Assembly: GCF_002024165.1 (NCBI RefSeq)
Contig: NZ_MWQN01000001.1
Location: 2,769,365-2,833,364 of the forward strand
From: Embleya scabrispora
GTDB taxonomy: Bacteria > Actinomycetota > Actinomycetes > Streptomycetales > Streptomycetaceae
Direction of reading: 5' to 3'
DNA length: 64,000 nt
How positions within the stretch are numbered: the stretch's first letter is position 1; every line of letters begins with the position of its first letter. The notes beneath the pieces were generated by a model. It saw only the letters and a list, made by a program, of their open reading frames with translations, did no database searches and was not told where the DNA came from. Below are positions 43,390-53,245 of this stretch, in pieces. A program made the position numbers and the translations under genes.

Positions 43390-43638
43390 TCACCAACCGG
43401 CAGCGGCGGCGGTCACCTGGTACGTGGTCTCCACGTTCACCATCTTCGGGAGTTCGTCCATGTCGATGACGATGGAGTACTCCATCTCGAGGGCGCTGAG
43501 CACGTCGATGAGTTTCAGGGAGTCGGCGCCCAGTTCGTCGATGAACAGCGTGCTGTCCGAGAACTCGATGTGTACATCGATGTTCTCGGCAATGATTTCC
43601 CTGATGCGGGTAAGGCGCTCGGGCACAACAGTGGTCAT
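43390..43638 (-). CDS. acyl carrier protein
   Basis: 82 residues, acidic helical bundle. The phosphopantetheine Ser-40 sits in LGADSLKLIDVLSALE. GGAG lies eight bases upstream of ATG 43638. It is the first gene of the polyketide operon, with SARP-type repeats and a -10 box just upstream. Chain transfer from this ACP to the first condensation domain of the NRPS is the expected hand-off. Confidence 0.95.
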   Translation of the reverse strand: MTTVVPERLTRIREIIAENIDVHIEFSDSTLFIDELGADSLKLIDVLSALEMEYSIVIDMDELPKMVNVETTYQVTAAAAGW

Positions 43639-43681
43639 GTTGTTTTCTCCGTTTCAGATTCTCGAATTTGCCTTACGGCAA

Positions 43682-43736
43682 AAATTAGTCAGCCTCGATG
43701 ACGGGCCGATGACATTCAACTGACCGCTGACTGACG
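43682..43736 (-). promoter_or_regulatory. SARP-type promoter of the ACP-KS operon
   Basis: On the minus strand CGTCAGT (43736-43730), GGTCAGT (43725-43719), TGTCATC (43714-43708) and CGTCATC (43703-43697): four heptamers at exact 11-bp spacing with 4-base spacers. Nine bases farther is TAATTT (43687-43682), a TANNNT -10 box. Transcription would start about 35 bases before the ACP start. No -35 element is needed in this promoter class. Confidence 0.75.
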
Positions 43737-43747
43737 TCGGTTGCCGT

Positions 43748-44659
43748 TCACCTTCCGACGGCCTTCTCGAAGCCCCGTACACTGCCGGCGACCGCGATGA
43801 CCAGGATCGCCGTCAGGGTGATGGCGGCGACCACACCGGGGTGGTCGGCGGCGAACCCGCTGCCCGCCGCGCCCGAGGGGTCGTTGCCCCACAGCCTGCG
43901 GCAGGTGGTGATGACGGCGGTGACCGGGTTCCATTGGGCTACCGGGCGCAGCCATTCCGGCAGGCCGTTCACCCCGACGTACGCATTGGAAAGAAAGCTG
44001 AAGACGACGAGCACGAGCGCGCCCGTACCGTCGATGGCCTCGACATTCTTCTGAGTGGTGCCGAGCAGAATTCCGAGCCACAGCATGGTGTAGATGAAGG
44101 CGAGCAGCACGGCGAATCCGGCGGCGGTGCGCAGCACGCCCTCGTGCGGTCGCCAGCCGACGGCCAGGCCGACCAGGGACACCGCCGTCAGGCTGACCGC
44201 GCCGACGAACAGGTCGGCCAGGGTGCGGCCGATGAGCACCGAACTCGGTGCGATCGGCAACGAACGGAACCGGTCCACCAGGCCGTGGCGCAGATCGAGC
44301 GCGACACCGATGGCCGTGGGGCCGACGCCGGACAGGCCGACCTGGACGGCGATGCCCGCCAGGATGAAGTCCTCGTACGGGACACCGCCGGGGACGTTCA
44401 TCGAGTTGCGAAAGAGGTAGCCGACGGCGACGAGCATCACCAGCGGGGTCATCGTCACGAGCACGAGCCGGCCGGGCGAGCGGCGCAGATGGGTCAGATG
44501 GCGTCCGGCCAGGGCGAGGGTGTCGCCGAGGTAGCCGAGCAGCGCGCCCCTGGACTCCGCGGACCGCGGCACCGGAGACGAGGCCGCGGGGGCGGTGGCC
44601 GTCGACGTGGCCGCCTCGTCGGTCGGCGGCGACACCGCGGCGTCGGTCGTCGATGTCAT
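43748..44659 (-). CDS. ABC-2 type transporter permease
   Basis: 303 residues. A disordered Ala/Thr-rich N-terminus (45 residues) precedes six membrane segments of the ABC-2 DrrB type: RSPGRLVLVTMTPLVMLVAVGYLF, DFILAGIAVQVGLSG, RFRSLPIAPSSVLIGRTLADL, and ending in RPVAQWNPVTAVITTCRRL. Overlaps the ATPase gene by four bases. Likely exports the product or gives self-resistance. Confidence 0.92.
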   Translation of the reverse strand: MTSTTDAAVSPPTDEAATSTATAPAASSPVPRSAESRGALLGYLGDTLALAGRHLTHLRRSPGRLVLVTMTPLVMLVAVGYLFRNSMNVPGGVPYEDFILAGIAVQVGLSGVGPTAIGVALDLRHGLVDRFRSLPIAPSSVLIGRTLADLFVGAVSLTAVSLVGLAVGWRPHEGVLRTAAGFAVLLAFIYTMLWLGILLGTTQKNVEAIDGTGALVLVVFSFLSNAYVGVNGLPEWLRPVAQWNPVTAVITTCRRLWGNDPSGAAGSGFAADHPGVVAAITLTAILVIAVAGSVRGFEKAVGR

Positions 44660-45633
44660 CGCCGGCTCTCCTTTTGCTGTCCCGTGCCCGTGAGCTGGAA
44701 GAACACGTCGTCGAGCGTGGGCTTGCACACCTCGAAGTCGACGGTGTCCACGCCCTTTTCGCGCAGGGCGACGGCGGCGCGCGCCACCTCGTCCAGGCCG
44801 CCTCGGTCGAGGTGCACCGATACCCGCAGGGTGGCCGGGTCGGCGGTCGGTTCCTGGGCGCCGCCGAGCGTGGCCAGCGCGGCGACCGCGTCGGCCAGGC
44901 TCTCCGGGCGGGCCACGGTCACCTCCAGGCGCTCGCTGCCGACCATGCGCTTGAGCGCCGCGGGGGTGTCCTCGGCGATGACGCGGCCCGCGTCGATGAC
45001 GGCGATGCGGTCGGCGAGTGCGTCCGCCTCCTCCAGGTACTGGGTGGTGAGCAGGATGGTCACGCCGTTGGCGACCAGGTCGCGCACCACGTCCCACAGG
45101 ACGCTCCGGCTGGTGGGGTCCAGGCCCGTGCTGGGCTCGTCGAGGAACAACACCTGCGGATCGCCGATCACACAGGTGGCCAGGTCGAGCCGGCGGCGCA
45201 TGCCGCCCGAATAGGTGCCCACGGTGCGGTCGGCGGCGTCGGTCAACTCGAACCGCTCGAGCAGTTCGGCCGCGCGCAGCGCCGCACCGCGTCGCCCGTA
45301 GCGCAGCAGTTTGGCCAGCAGGACCATGTTCTCGCGCCCGGTGAGGAGTTCGTCGACGGCCGCGTACTGCCCGGCGAGGCCGATGCGCCGCCGCACCTCC
45401 TTGCCCTCGCGCACCACGTCGTGCCCGGCGACGACGGCACGGCCGGCGGACGGCTCGACCAGGGTGGCCAGAATGCGGACGGTGGTCGTCTTGCCGGCGC
45501 CGTTGGGGCCGAGTACGCCCAGGACGGTGCCGGCCGGCACCGCCAGATCGACGCGGTGCAGCGCCGTGTGGCTGCGGTACTGCTTCTGCAACCCTTCGGC
45601 GAGGATGGCCAGGTCGGACGAGGCCACGGTCAT
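44656..45633 (-). CDS. DrrA-type ABC transporter ATP-binding protein
   Basis: 325 residues from ATG 45633 (overlaps the mbtH stop). Walker [11 protein letters not shown], signature [12 protein letters not shown], Walker [13 protein letters not shown] and the C-terminal DrrA extension ([17 protein letters not shown]) resemble the daunorubicin-resistance family. The operon arrangement with the NRPS genes indicates export of the lipopeptide. Confidence 0.94.
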   Translation of the reverse strand: MTVASSDLAILAEGLQKQYRSHTALHRVDLAVPAGTVLGVLGPNGAGKTTTVRILATLVEPSAGRAVVAGHDVVREGKEVRRRIGLAGQYAAVDELLTGRENMVLLAKLLRYGRRGAALRAAELLERFELTDAADRTVGTYSGGMRRRLDLATCVIGDPQVLFLDEPSTGLDPTSRSVLWDVVRDLVANGVTILLTTQYLEEADALADRIAVIDAGRVIAEDTPAALKRMVGSERLEVTVARPESLADAVAALATLGGAQEPTADPATLRVSVHLDRGGLDEVARAAVALREKGVDTVDFEVCKPTLDDVFFQLTGTGQQKESRR

Positions 45634-45836
45634 CCCGCCCGACGCTGCAGGCTGAGCGGACGCATGTCCGTCCAGTCGCGCTCGATGTGGGCCACGGCCG
45701 TGGCGCGGTCGGTCTCCGCGAGCGTCACCCGCCAGCCGTCGGGCACGGCGGCGAAGGACGGCCACAGGGAGTACTGCCCCTCGTCGTTGACGAGGACGAG
45801 GAAGCGGCCGTCTTCGCGGTCAAAGGGGTTGGCCAT
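45630..45836 (-). CDS. MbtH-like NRPS accessory protein
   Basis: 68 residues: [37 protein letters not shown] and [13 protein letters not shown] are the MbtH signature with conserved tryptophans. MbtH proteins bind and activate A domains. GGAGA lies eight bases upstream of ATG. Confidence 0.96.
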   Translation of the reverse strand: MANPFDREDGRFLVLVNDEGQYSLWPSFAAVPDGWRVTLAETDRATAVAHIERDWTDMRPLSLQRRAG

Positions 45837-45863
45837 GGATGTTCTCCAGATCTCGGATGGTGC

Positions 45864-45890
45864 TCGAATGCGTCGAATGCGTCGAATGCG
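45864..45890. repeat. TCGAATGCG x3 tandem repeat
   Basis: Three perfect 9-bp units followed by a partial one, in the 83-bp gap between the NRPS stop (45920) and mbtH (45836). No role is known; may be slippage. Confidence 0.7.
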
Positions 45891-45919
45891 TCGAGGGTCG
45901 GGTGTCGGGGGCCGGAGGG

Positions 45920-48900
45920 TCAGGCGGGCGCGGCCGCGGTTCGTGCCGCCGCCAGGGCGGAGAGCGCGTGCTCGACGGCTCGGCCGATGGCCGCCGCCGG
46001 GGCGGGTTGCATCATCTGCTGGTGGGTGCAGTCCACGTCGTGCGCGGAGATGGCCCGCCCGACGTGCGGCTCCCAGCTCTTGAGCTTGAGGGCGCGCTCG
46101 TCCTGCGTACCCTCGTCGCTGCCCTCGGTCGCCACGAAGAGCGTCATGGGACAACCGTCGAAGCGGCCGGGGGTGAAGCGCCGGAACAGCTCCAGGTTGT
46201 TGCGCATGACGCTCAACAGGCGCTCCAGGGTGTCCTGTTCGAACGCGGCGAGCGGGCCGCCGGAACGCGCCAGGCGGGCGGCGACGCCCTGCGGGGTGAG
46301 CCGGCCGAACCCCGCCGGGTCGACACCGGCCTCCGTCAGGAAATCGGCGAGGAACTCCTCGTCGCTCGGCGCGGCGCCGTGCGCGTCGTCGGGGTAGGCG
46401 TCCAGGTTCGCCAGGTACGCGACCTCCTCGCCGGCCGCCCGCAGTCGCACGGCCATCTCGTGGGCGACGACACCGCCGTAGGACCAGCCGAGCAGGTGAT
46501 ACGGGCCGGCCGGCTGGATGGCCCTGATCCGGGCCAGGTAGTCATCGGCGACCTCCCCGATGTGCTCGGGCAGCGGGCCCGGCTCGGCGATGCCGCGCGC
46601 CTGGAGGCCGTAGACGGGCTGCTCCGGGTCCAGGTGCTCGGCGAGCGCGGTGAACGGGATGGCGAAGCCCAGGCCGCCGTGTACGCAGAACAGCGGCGGC
46701 CGGGCGCCGGTCGGACGGATCGGCAGCACGGGCCCCAGCGGGTCGCCGGCCTCGCCCTCGGCGACCGCGCTCGCGGCGAGGGCCTCGACGGTGCGGTGCT
46801 CGAAGACCGCGCCGAGGCTGATCCGCAGCCCGAGGCGGGCGGCGCCGTTGACCAGCCTGATCACCTTCAGGCTGTCCCCGCCCAGTGCGAAGAACCCGTC
46901 GTCCGGGCCGACGTCGTCGACCCCGAGCACCTCCTCGATCGCCGCGCACAACAACCTTTCCCGCTCGGTGCGGGGCCGCTGCCGGGCACGGTCGGCACCG
47001 GCCCGGGAGTGGTCGGGGGCGGGCAGGGCCTTGACGTCGAGCTTCCCGTTGGCGTTCAGCGGCAGCGCGGACAGCGGGACGATGGCGTCCGGCACCATGT
47101 AGCCGGGCAGGAAGCGCGCCAAGTGCCGTCGCAGCTCCTCCGGTTCCGGGTCCGGGCAGCCGGGGGCGGGCACCACGTAGGCGACCAGGCGGCGCTGGCC
47201 CGCGCGCTCGGCGGGGGCCAGTACGACGGCCCGCGCAATCGCCTGATGTGCCGTCAAAATCCGTTCGATCTCGCCGAGTTCGACGCGGAAGCCGCGGATC
47301 TTCACCTGCTGGTCGACGCGGCCGACGTAGTCGATCCGGTCGTGCCGGTCCCAGCGCACCAGGTCGCCCGTCCGGTACATCCGCTCGCCCGGCTCCCCGA
47401 ACGGGCAGGCCACGAAGCGTTCGGCGGTCTGACCGGGCCGGTGGAGGTACCCGCGGGCGAGGCCCTCGCCCGCCAGGTAGAGCTCGCCGACCACGCCCCG
47501 CGGCACCAGTCCCAGGGCCTCGTCCAGGACGTAGGCGCAGGTGTCCCCGATCGGCAGCCCGATGGGGACGGTGGCCCCGCCGCCGACCAGGGCGGTGTTC
47601 TGGGAGGTGGCGAAGGTGGTGGCCTCGGTCGGGCCGTACGCGTTGAAGACGACGGTGTCCGGCAGTGCGGCCCGCAGTCGCTCGATGTGGTCCGCGGACA
47701 GCGCCTCGCCGCCGGTGAACAGCGCCCGCACCGCGGCCATGGCGCGGGGTCGGGTGTCGGCGAGGGTGTTGAGGAACTGGGTGCTGAGGAAGGCGACCGT
47801 CACCCCCGCCCGGCCGACGAACGCCTCCAACGTCTCGGGGTCGGCGGGCCCCGGCGGGCAGATCGCCAGCCGCGCGCCGTGGGTGAGCGGCGTCCACATC
47901 TCGAAGGTGGACGCGTCGAAGGCGACCGCCGCGAAGCACAGGAAGGTGTCGTCCGGGCTCGGCACCAACTCCGGTAGTCCCCGGACCAGACGCACCGCGG
48001 CCCGGTGCGAGACGGCGACGCCCTTGGGCTTTCCGGTGGAGCCGGAGGTGTAGATGACGTAGAGCAGGTCGTCGGGTTCGACGACCGCGGCGGGCCCCGG
48101 GGCGGCGGGCAGCGCGGCCGACGCGGCCAGGGTGTCGGGGGCGTCCAGGACCACGGTCTCGACCCCGGCGCGCTCGGCGGCGGGGGCGGCCGGGCCCACC
48201 AGGGACTCCTGGGTCAGCAGCAGGCGGGCACCACTGTCCGTCAGCATGTCGTGGACCCGCTCTGCGGGGTACGACGGGTCGAGGGGCAGATAGGCGGCGC
48301 CCGCCCTGGCGATCGCCAGCACCGTGATCACGGTGGCCGGTCCGCGCTCCAGGAGAAGCGCCACCACGTCGCCTCGGCGGGTGCCGCGGGCGGTCAGCAG
48401 GTGGGCCAGACGGTTCGCGGCCGCGTCCAGTTCGGCGTACGTGACCCGGACCAACCGCTCCGGAGAACCCGGCTCGGCGTGGATCAGGGCCACGGCGTCC
48501 GGCGCGGCCGCGACCCGGGCCGCCACCAGTTCGGTGATCGTGGTGTTCGGGGTACCGAGGCGATGGGTGCCGAGGGCGAGCAGATCGGCGTGCTCCTCGG
48601 GGTCGACGAGGTCCAGGCGGGACAACCGCCGACCGGGCTCGGCGAGCGCGGCGGCCAGCAGCCGCAGGTAGGCGTCGGTGATGCGGCGGGCCGTCGCGGG
48701 CTCGAAGAGGTCGGCGGCGTACTCGACGGCCAGCGACAACTCCGGCCCGGTCGGGATCCCCGCCTCCTCGGTCACCTGGAAGAGCAGGTCCCACTTGGCG
48801 GTCTCCCCCGGCACGGGCTCCCGCGTCACCGAGACCCCCGTGTCGGTGTCCGCGGGGGTCTTCGCGTCCGGGCCCGGTGCCGCCTGCTGGAAGCCGAGCA

Positions 48901-51900
48901 TCACCTGGACCAGCGGGTGCCGCGACATCGACCGCTCGGGGTTGAGTACCTCCACCAGCTTCTCGAAGGGCACGTCCTGATGCCGAAAGGCGGCCAGGTC
49001 GCACTCCTTGACCCGCTCGACCAACTCCCGCAGGCTCGGGTCGCCCGAGGTGTCGGTGCGCAGCACCAGCGTGTTCACGAACATGCCGACAATGTCGTCG
49101 AGGCGCTCGTCGGTGCGGCCCGCCACGGGGCTGCCGAGCGCGATGTCGGTGCCCGCGCCCAGCCGGGTGAGCAGCGCCGCGAGTCCGGCGTGCAGCACCA
49201 TGAACACGCTGACGCCCCACTCGGCCGCGAGCCGGTACAGGTCGCCGGCGAGCGCCTGCGGCACCGAGGTGCGGACGCGGCCGCCGCGGAAGCCGGCCCG
49301 GGCGCCGCGCGCGAAGTCGAAGGGCAGCGCCGGTCCCTCCGGCAGGCCGGCCAACGCCTCGGTCCAGTACGCGAGTTGGCGGGCCAGCTCGCTGCGCGGG
49401 TCGTCCGCGTCGCCGAGCACTTCCCGCTGCCACAGGGCGTAGTCCGCGTACTGCACCGGCAGCGGCGGGAGTTCGGGCGCCCGGCCGGTCCGCCGGGCCT
49501 GGTAGCACTCGGTCAGGTCGCGGGTGAGCGGGGCGAGGGACCACCAGTCGGCCGCGATGTGGTGCACGGCCAGCAGCAGTACGTGCTCTGCGGGACCGAG
49601 CGCGAACAGGTTCGCCCGCACCGGGATCCGGGTCTCCAGGTCGAAGCCGCGTGCCGCCTCGGCGGCGAGCGCGGCGGGCAGGCGATCCTCGGTCGTCTCG
49701 CTCACCGGCATCGGGAGGAGGGCGTCGGCCGGCGCGAGCACCCGCTGCTCGGCCGGACCCGCACCGTCGTCCGCCGCCACGGCGAGCGGCGGGAAGACGG
49801 TGCGCAGCGCCTCGTGGCGCGCGACGACGTCCCGCAGCGCCCCCTGGAGCGCCGGGACGTCCAGGGGTCCCGAGAGCCGGACCGCCAGCGGGATGTTGTA
49901 GAGCCCGTCGGGCGCGCCGAGGCGTTCGATGAACCACAGCCGCTGCTGCGCGTACGACAGGGGCAGGGACGCCGGGCGCGGGCCCGCGACGAGCGGGGCC
50001 CTGCCACGCTCCGCACCGGGCACCCGCTGCGCCAGGCGCGCCGGCGTCGAGGCCTCGAACAGGTCCCGTATCCGCAACTCGGCGCCGAGTTCGGCGCGGA
50101 CCCGGTTGACGATGCGGGTCGCCAGCAGCGAGTGGCCGCCGAGCGCGAAGAAGTCGTCGTCCACACCGACGCGTTCGAGCCCGAGCACCTCGGCGAAGAC
50201 GCCGCAGAGCAGTTCCTCCTCGCGGGTGCGCGGGGCGCTCGCCGACGTGGCGTACTCGGGTGCGGGCAGCGCACGGCGGTCCAGCTTGCCGTTGGCGGTC
50301 AGCGGCAGCGCGGGCAGCCGCACCACGGCCGCCGGGACCATGTAGTCGGGCAGCCGGTCACCGACGAACGCGCGCAGTTCCGCGCCCGGTTCGGCCGTTG
50401 TCTCCGGGGCGCTCGCGTCGTCGCGCAGCACCACGTACGCGACCAGGCGCTGGTCGCCCGGCCGGTCCTCGCGGGCGACCACGGCCGCCTCGGCGACGCG
50501 CGGGTGCCGGCAGAGCACGGTGGCGATCTCGCCCGGCTCGATCCGGAATCCGCGCAGTTGCACCTGCTCGTCGGCGCGCCCCAGGTATTCGAGGGTGCCG
50601 TCGGTTCGCCACCGGCCCAGGTCGCCGCTTCGGTACATGCGGGCGCCCGCGGGCTCGAACGGGCAGGCCACGAAGCGCGCCGCCGTCAGGTCGGGGCGCC
50701 CCAGATATCCGCGCGCGAGGCCGGGACCGGCGACGTACAGCTCGCCGGGCACGCCCGCCGGTACGGGCTGGAGGGCGCCGTCGAGCACGTACACCCGCAG
50801 GTCGGCGATGCCGCGCCCGATCACGCTGCCGCCGCCGCCGACCGCCGTCGCGGCATCCAACTCCTGGTAGCTGACGTGCACCGTCGTCTCGGTGATCCCG
50901 TACATGTTGACCAGGAGCGGCCGGTCGGACACGTGTCGGGTGTACCAGTCGGCAAGCTTGCCGACGTCGAGCGCCTCGCCGCCGAACACCACGCGACGCA
51001 GCGCGAGTTCGCGCGGGCGCTCGGAGTCGGCGCGGATCAGTTGATAGAACGCGGACGGCGTCTGGTTGAGGACGGTCACCCCCTCCCCGGCGAGCAGGTC
51101 CAAGAACGCGCCGGGGGAACGGGACACGTCGTACGGCACGACGACCAGGCGCCCGCCGCGCAACAGCGCGCCCCACAGCTCCCACACCGTGAAGTCGAAT
51201 GCGATGGAGTGGAAGAGCGTCCATACGTCGTCGGGCCCGAAACCGAACCGCTCGTCGGTGGCGTCCAGCAGCCGCACCACGTTGTGGTGCGGTACCACCA
51301 CGCCCTTGGGACGGCCGGTGGAACCGGAGGTGTAGATGACGTACGCGGGGTGGTCCGGATCCGTGCCGACGCCCGGGTCGGTGTCCGGGCAGGCGGCGAG
51401 CGCGGCCGAGGTCTCCGCGGCCCCGAGATCGACGCACTCCACGGCCGGTGCGTCGGGCAGCTCGGGCAGCCCCGCGTCGGCGCCGGTCAGCAGGAGCGCG
51501 GGGCGCGCGTCGCGCAGCACATAGCCGATCCGGTCCGCCGGGTGGCCCGGTTCGAGGGGCAGGTAGGCCGCGCCGGCCTTGAGGACGGCCAGGACCGCGA
51601 CGATCAGTTCCGCGCCGCGCGGGAGCGCGAGGGCCACGAACGTCTCGGGCCCCGCGCCCCGCGCGGCGATCAGGTGGGCGAGCCGATTCGCCCGGGCATC
51701 CAGCTCCCGGTAGGTGAGGGAGCCGTCGGACCCCTGGGTCCCGGGCACGGTGACCGCGACGGCGTCGGGGGTGCGTGCGGCCTGCGCGGCGAAGAGCGCG
51801 GGAATGGTGGTGCGGCGCGCGGGCTCGCGAGGAGCGGCCGACGCGCCGCTCCACTCGGTGAGAATGCGCGCCCGCTCGGCGGGGCCCGGCGCACCGAGGC

Positions 51901-53245
51901 GGGCGAGAAGCGTCTGCGGATCGTCCGCGACCTCCTCCAGGATGCGTACGAACCGGTCGAGGACACGTTGTGCGGCGGCCCGGGCAGCCGCCTCGCCGTC
52001 GCCCAGGGTCGAGGCCTTGTAGGCGAGTCGGAGGTCGAGGCGCTCACCGGGGAACACCGTCAGGCTCAGCGGGTAGTGCGTGGCCGAGTGCATCTCGGCC
52101 GTGCTCACCGCACCGCCGAACTCGCGGCGCAGGGTCTCCCCGTCCAGCGGATAGTTCTGGAAGGCGAGCACGGTGTCGAAGAGTTCGCCCTGGATGCCCG
52201 AGGCGGCCTGCGCCTCGGCGAGCGGCAGGTGCTCGTGCGGCATCATCTCGATCTGCTGCCGGGACAGCGCCCGGAACAGCTCGCTCGCCCGCAGATCCGG
52301 CCGCAGGTCGGCCCGCACCGGCAGGGTGTTGGCGAAGAGCCCGATCATCGACTCGACCTCCGGGACCTCGGCGGGCCGGCCGGAGGTCACCACACCGAAG
52401 ACGACGTCCTGGCGGCCGGTGAGCCGGCCGACCAGCAGCGCCCAGCAGCCCTGCACCACGCTGTTGAGGGTCAGGCCCTGCCCGCGTGCCCACCCGACGA
52501 GCGCCGCCGTGCACTCCGGTGACAGGACGTGGTCGACGAACGACGGCGGTTCGAGTGCCCGGCCCGCGTCCGGGAGCACCCGAACGGGTCCTTCCAGCCC
52601 GTCGAGCAGCCCTGTCCAGGCCGCCCGCGCCGCGTCCCGATCGCGGTCGTTCAGCCAGGTCAGAAAGGAACGGTACGGCGCGGGCTCGGACAGCGCCGCC
52701 CGGTCGCCCCGCGCGCCGAGGAGCAACAGCTCGTGGACGGCGAGCGGGAAGGACCAGCCGTCCATGAGGATGTGGTGCACCGACCACAACAGCCGGTGGC
52801 GCCGCTCGCCGAGCCGGATCAGGGTGAACCGCATCAGCGGCGGACGCGCCAGGTCGAACCGGCGCAGCCGGTCCTCGTGTGCGAGCCGCCGCGCCTCGGC
52901 CTCCCGCGCGGCCTCGGGCAGCTCCGTCAGGTCCCGGAAGTGCCAGTCCGGCTCGACCTCGCTCTCCTTGAGCACGACCTGGACGGGTTCACCGCTTTTG
53001 CGATTGCGGAAGCAGGCTCTGAGGTTCGAGTGTCGACTCAGCAGCGTCGCCGAGGCCGCGCGCAGCCGGGCGGCGAGCCGGGGCCCGTCGTCCGCGTCCG
53101 AGTCGTCGATGTCCGCGACGAACTGGAGCGTGTAGAGGTCGGGTGCCGCCGGGTCGTACGAGGACAGGAACAGCAGCCCCTGCTGCAGCGGTGAGAGCGG
53201 CAGTACTTCGCTGATCTTCGACCCGGCTCCGGGAGCGGTCGTCAC
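45920..53245 (-). CDS. NRPS, C-A(Thr)-T-C-A(Ile/Val)-T-TE
   Basis: 2441 residues. C1 (14-450; [11 protein letters not shown]), A1 (475-990), T1 (Ser in [15 protein letters not shown] near 1035), C2 (1095-1550), A2 (1565-2080), T2 ([12 protein letters not shown] near 2120) and thioesterase (2170-2428; active-site GWSYGG, His in CTHQQMM). The A1 specificity code reads D-F-W-N-V-G-M-V-H-K, matching the Thr code; A2 reads D-A-F-F-F-G-A-T-F-K, closest to the Ile code (DAFFYGITFK), so Ile or Val. In C2 the HHxxxDG motif reads HHIAADWW, with Gly replaced by Trp. C1 resembles DCL-type C domains although its presumed donor module has no E domain. Starts with GTG overlapping the previous gene (GTGA). 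The TE releases or cyclises the peptide. Confidence 0.92.
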   Translation of the reverse strand: MTTAPGAGSKISEVLPLSPLQQGLLFLSSYDPAAPDLYTLQFVADIDDSDADDGPRLAARLRAASATLLSRHSNLRACFRNRKSGEPVQVVLKESEVEPDWHFRDLTELPEAAREAEARRLAHEDRLRRFDLARPPLMRFTLIRLGERRHRLLWSVHHILMDGWSFPLAVHELLLLGARGDRAALSEPAPYRSFLTWLNDRDRDAARAAWTGLLDGLEGPVRVLPDAGRALEPPSFVDHVLSPECTAALVGWARGQGLTLNSVVQGCWALLVGRLTGRQDVVFGVVTSGRPAEVPEVESMIGLFANTLPVRADLRPDLRASELFRALSRQQIEMMPHEHLPLAEAQAASGIQGELFDTVLAFQNYPLDGETLRREFGGAVSTAEMHSATHYPLSLTVFPGERLDLRLAYKASTLGDGEAAARAAAQRVLDRFVRILEEVADDPQTLLARLGAPGPAERARILTEWSGASAAPREPARRTTIPALFAAQAARTPDAVAVTVPGTQGSDGSLTYRELDARANRLAHLIAARGAGPETFVALALPRGAELIVAVLAVLKAGAAYLPLEPGHPADRIGYVLRDARPALLLTGADAGLPELPDAPAVECVDLGAAETSAALAACPDTDPGVGTDPDHPAYVIYTSGSTGRPKGVVVPHHNVVRLLDATDERFGFGPDDVWTLFHSIAFDFTVWELWGALLRGGRLVVVPYDVSRSPGAFLDLLAGEGVTVLNQTPSAFYQLIRADSERPRELALRRVVFGGEALDVGKLADWYTRHVSDRPLLVNMYGITETTVHVSYQELDAATAVGGGGSVIGRGIADLRVYVLDGALQPVPAGVPGELYVAGPGLARGYLGRPDLTAARFVACPFEPAGARMYRSGDLGRWRTDGTLEYLGRADEQVQLRGFRIEPGEIATVLCRHPRVAEAAVVAREDRPGDQRLVAYVVLRDDASAPETTAEPGAELRAFVGDRLPDYMVPAAVVRLPALPLTANGKLDRRALPAPEYATSASAPRTREEELLCGVFAEVLGLERVGVDDDFFALGGHSLLATRIVNRVRAELGAELRIRDLFEASTPARLAQRVPGAERGRAPLVAGPRPASLPLSYAQQRLWFIERLGAPDGLYNIPLAVRLSGPLDVPALQGALRDVVARHEALRTVFPPLAVAADDGAGPAEQRVLAPADALLPMPVSETTEDRLPAALAAEAARGFDLETRIPVRANLFALGPAEHVLLLAVHHIAADWWSLAPLTRDLTECYQARRTGRAPELPPLPVQYADYALWQREVLGDADDPRSELARQLAYWTEALAGLPEGPALPFDFARGARAGFRGGRVRTSVPQALAGDLYRLAAEWGVSVFMVLHAGLAALLTRLGAGTDIALGSPVAGRTDERLDDIVGMFVNTLVLRTDTSGDPSLRELVERVKECDLAAFRHQDVPFEKLVEVLNPERSMSRHPLVQVMLGFQQAAPGPDAKTPADTDTGVSVTREPVPGETAKWDLLFQVTEEAGIPTGPELSLAVEYAADLFEPATARRITDAYLRLLAAALAEPGRRLSRLDLVDPEEHADLLALGTHRLGTPNTTITELVAARVAAAPDAVALIHAEPGSPERLVRVTYAELDAAANRLAHLLTARGTRRGDVVALLLERGPATVITVLAIARAGAAYLPLDPSYPAERVHDMLTDSGARLLLTQESLVGPAAPAAERAGVETVVLDAPDTLAASAALPAAPGPAAVVEPDDLLYVIYTSGSTGKPKGVAVSHRAAVRLVRGLPELVPSPDDTFLCFAAVAFDASTFEMWTPLTHGARLAICPPGPADPETLEAFVGRAGVTVAFLSTQFLNTLADTRPRAMAAVRALFTGGEALSADHIERLRAALPDTVVFNAYGPTEATTFATSQNTALVGGGATVPIGLPIGDTCAYVLDEALGLVPRGVVGELYLAGEGLARGYLHRPGQTAERFVACPFGEPGERMYRTGDLVRWDRHDRIDYVGRVDQQVKIRGFRVELGEIERILTAHQAIARAVVLAPAERAGQRRLVAYVVPAPGCPDPEPEELRRHLARFLPGYMVPDAIVPLSALPLNANGKLDVKALPAPDHSRAGADRARQRPRTERERLLCAAIEEVLGVDDVGPDDGFFALGGDSLKVIRLVNGAARLGLRISLGAVFEHRTVEALAASAVAEGEAGDPLGPVLPIRPTGARPPLFCVHGGLGFAIPFTALAEHLDPEQPVYGLQARGIAEPGPLPEHIGEVADDYLARIRAIQPAGPYHLLGWSYGGVVAHEMAVRLRAAGEEVAYLANLDAYPDDAHGAAPSDEEFLADFLTEAGVDPAGFGRLTPQGVAARLARSGGPLAAFEQDTLERLLSVMRNNLELFRRFTPGRFDGCPMTLFVATEGSDEGTQDERALKLKSWEPHVGRAISAHDVDCTHQQMMQPAPAAAIGRAVEHALSALAAARTAAAPA

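Noticed and set aside
48005-52522. A 1505-codon plus-strand frame
   Set aside because: Antisense to the NRPS, which has complete catalytic motifs.
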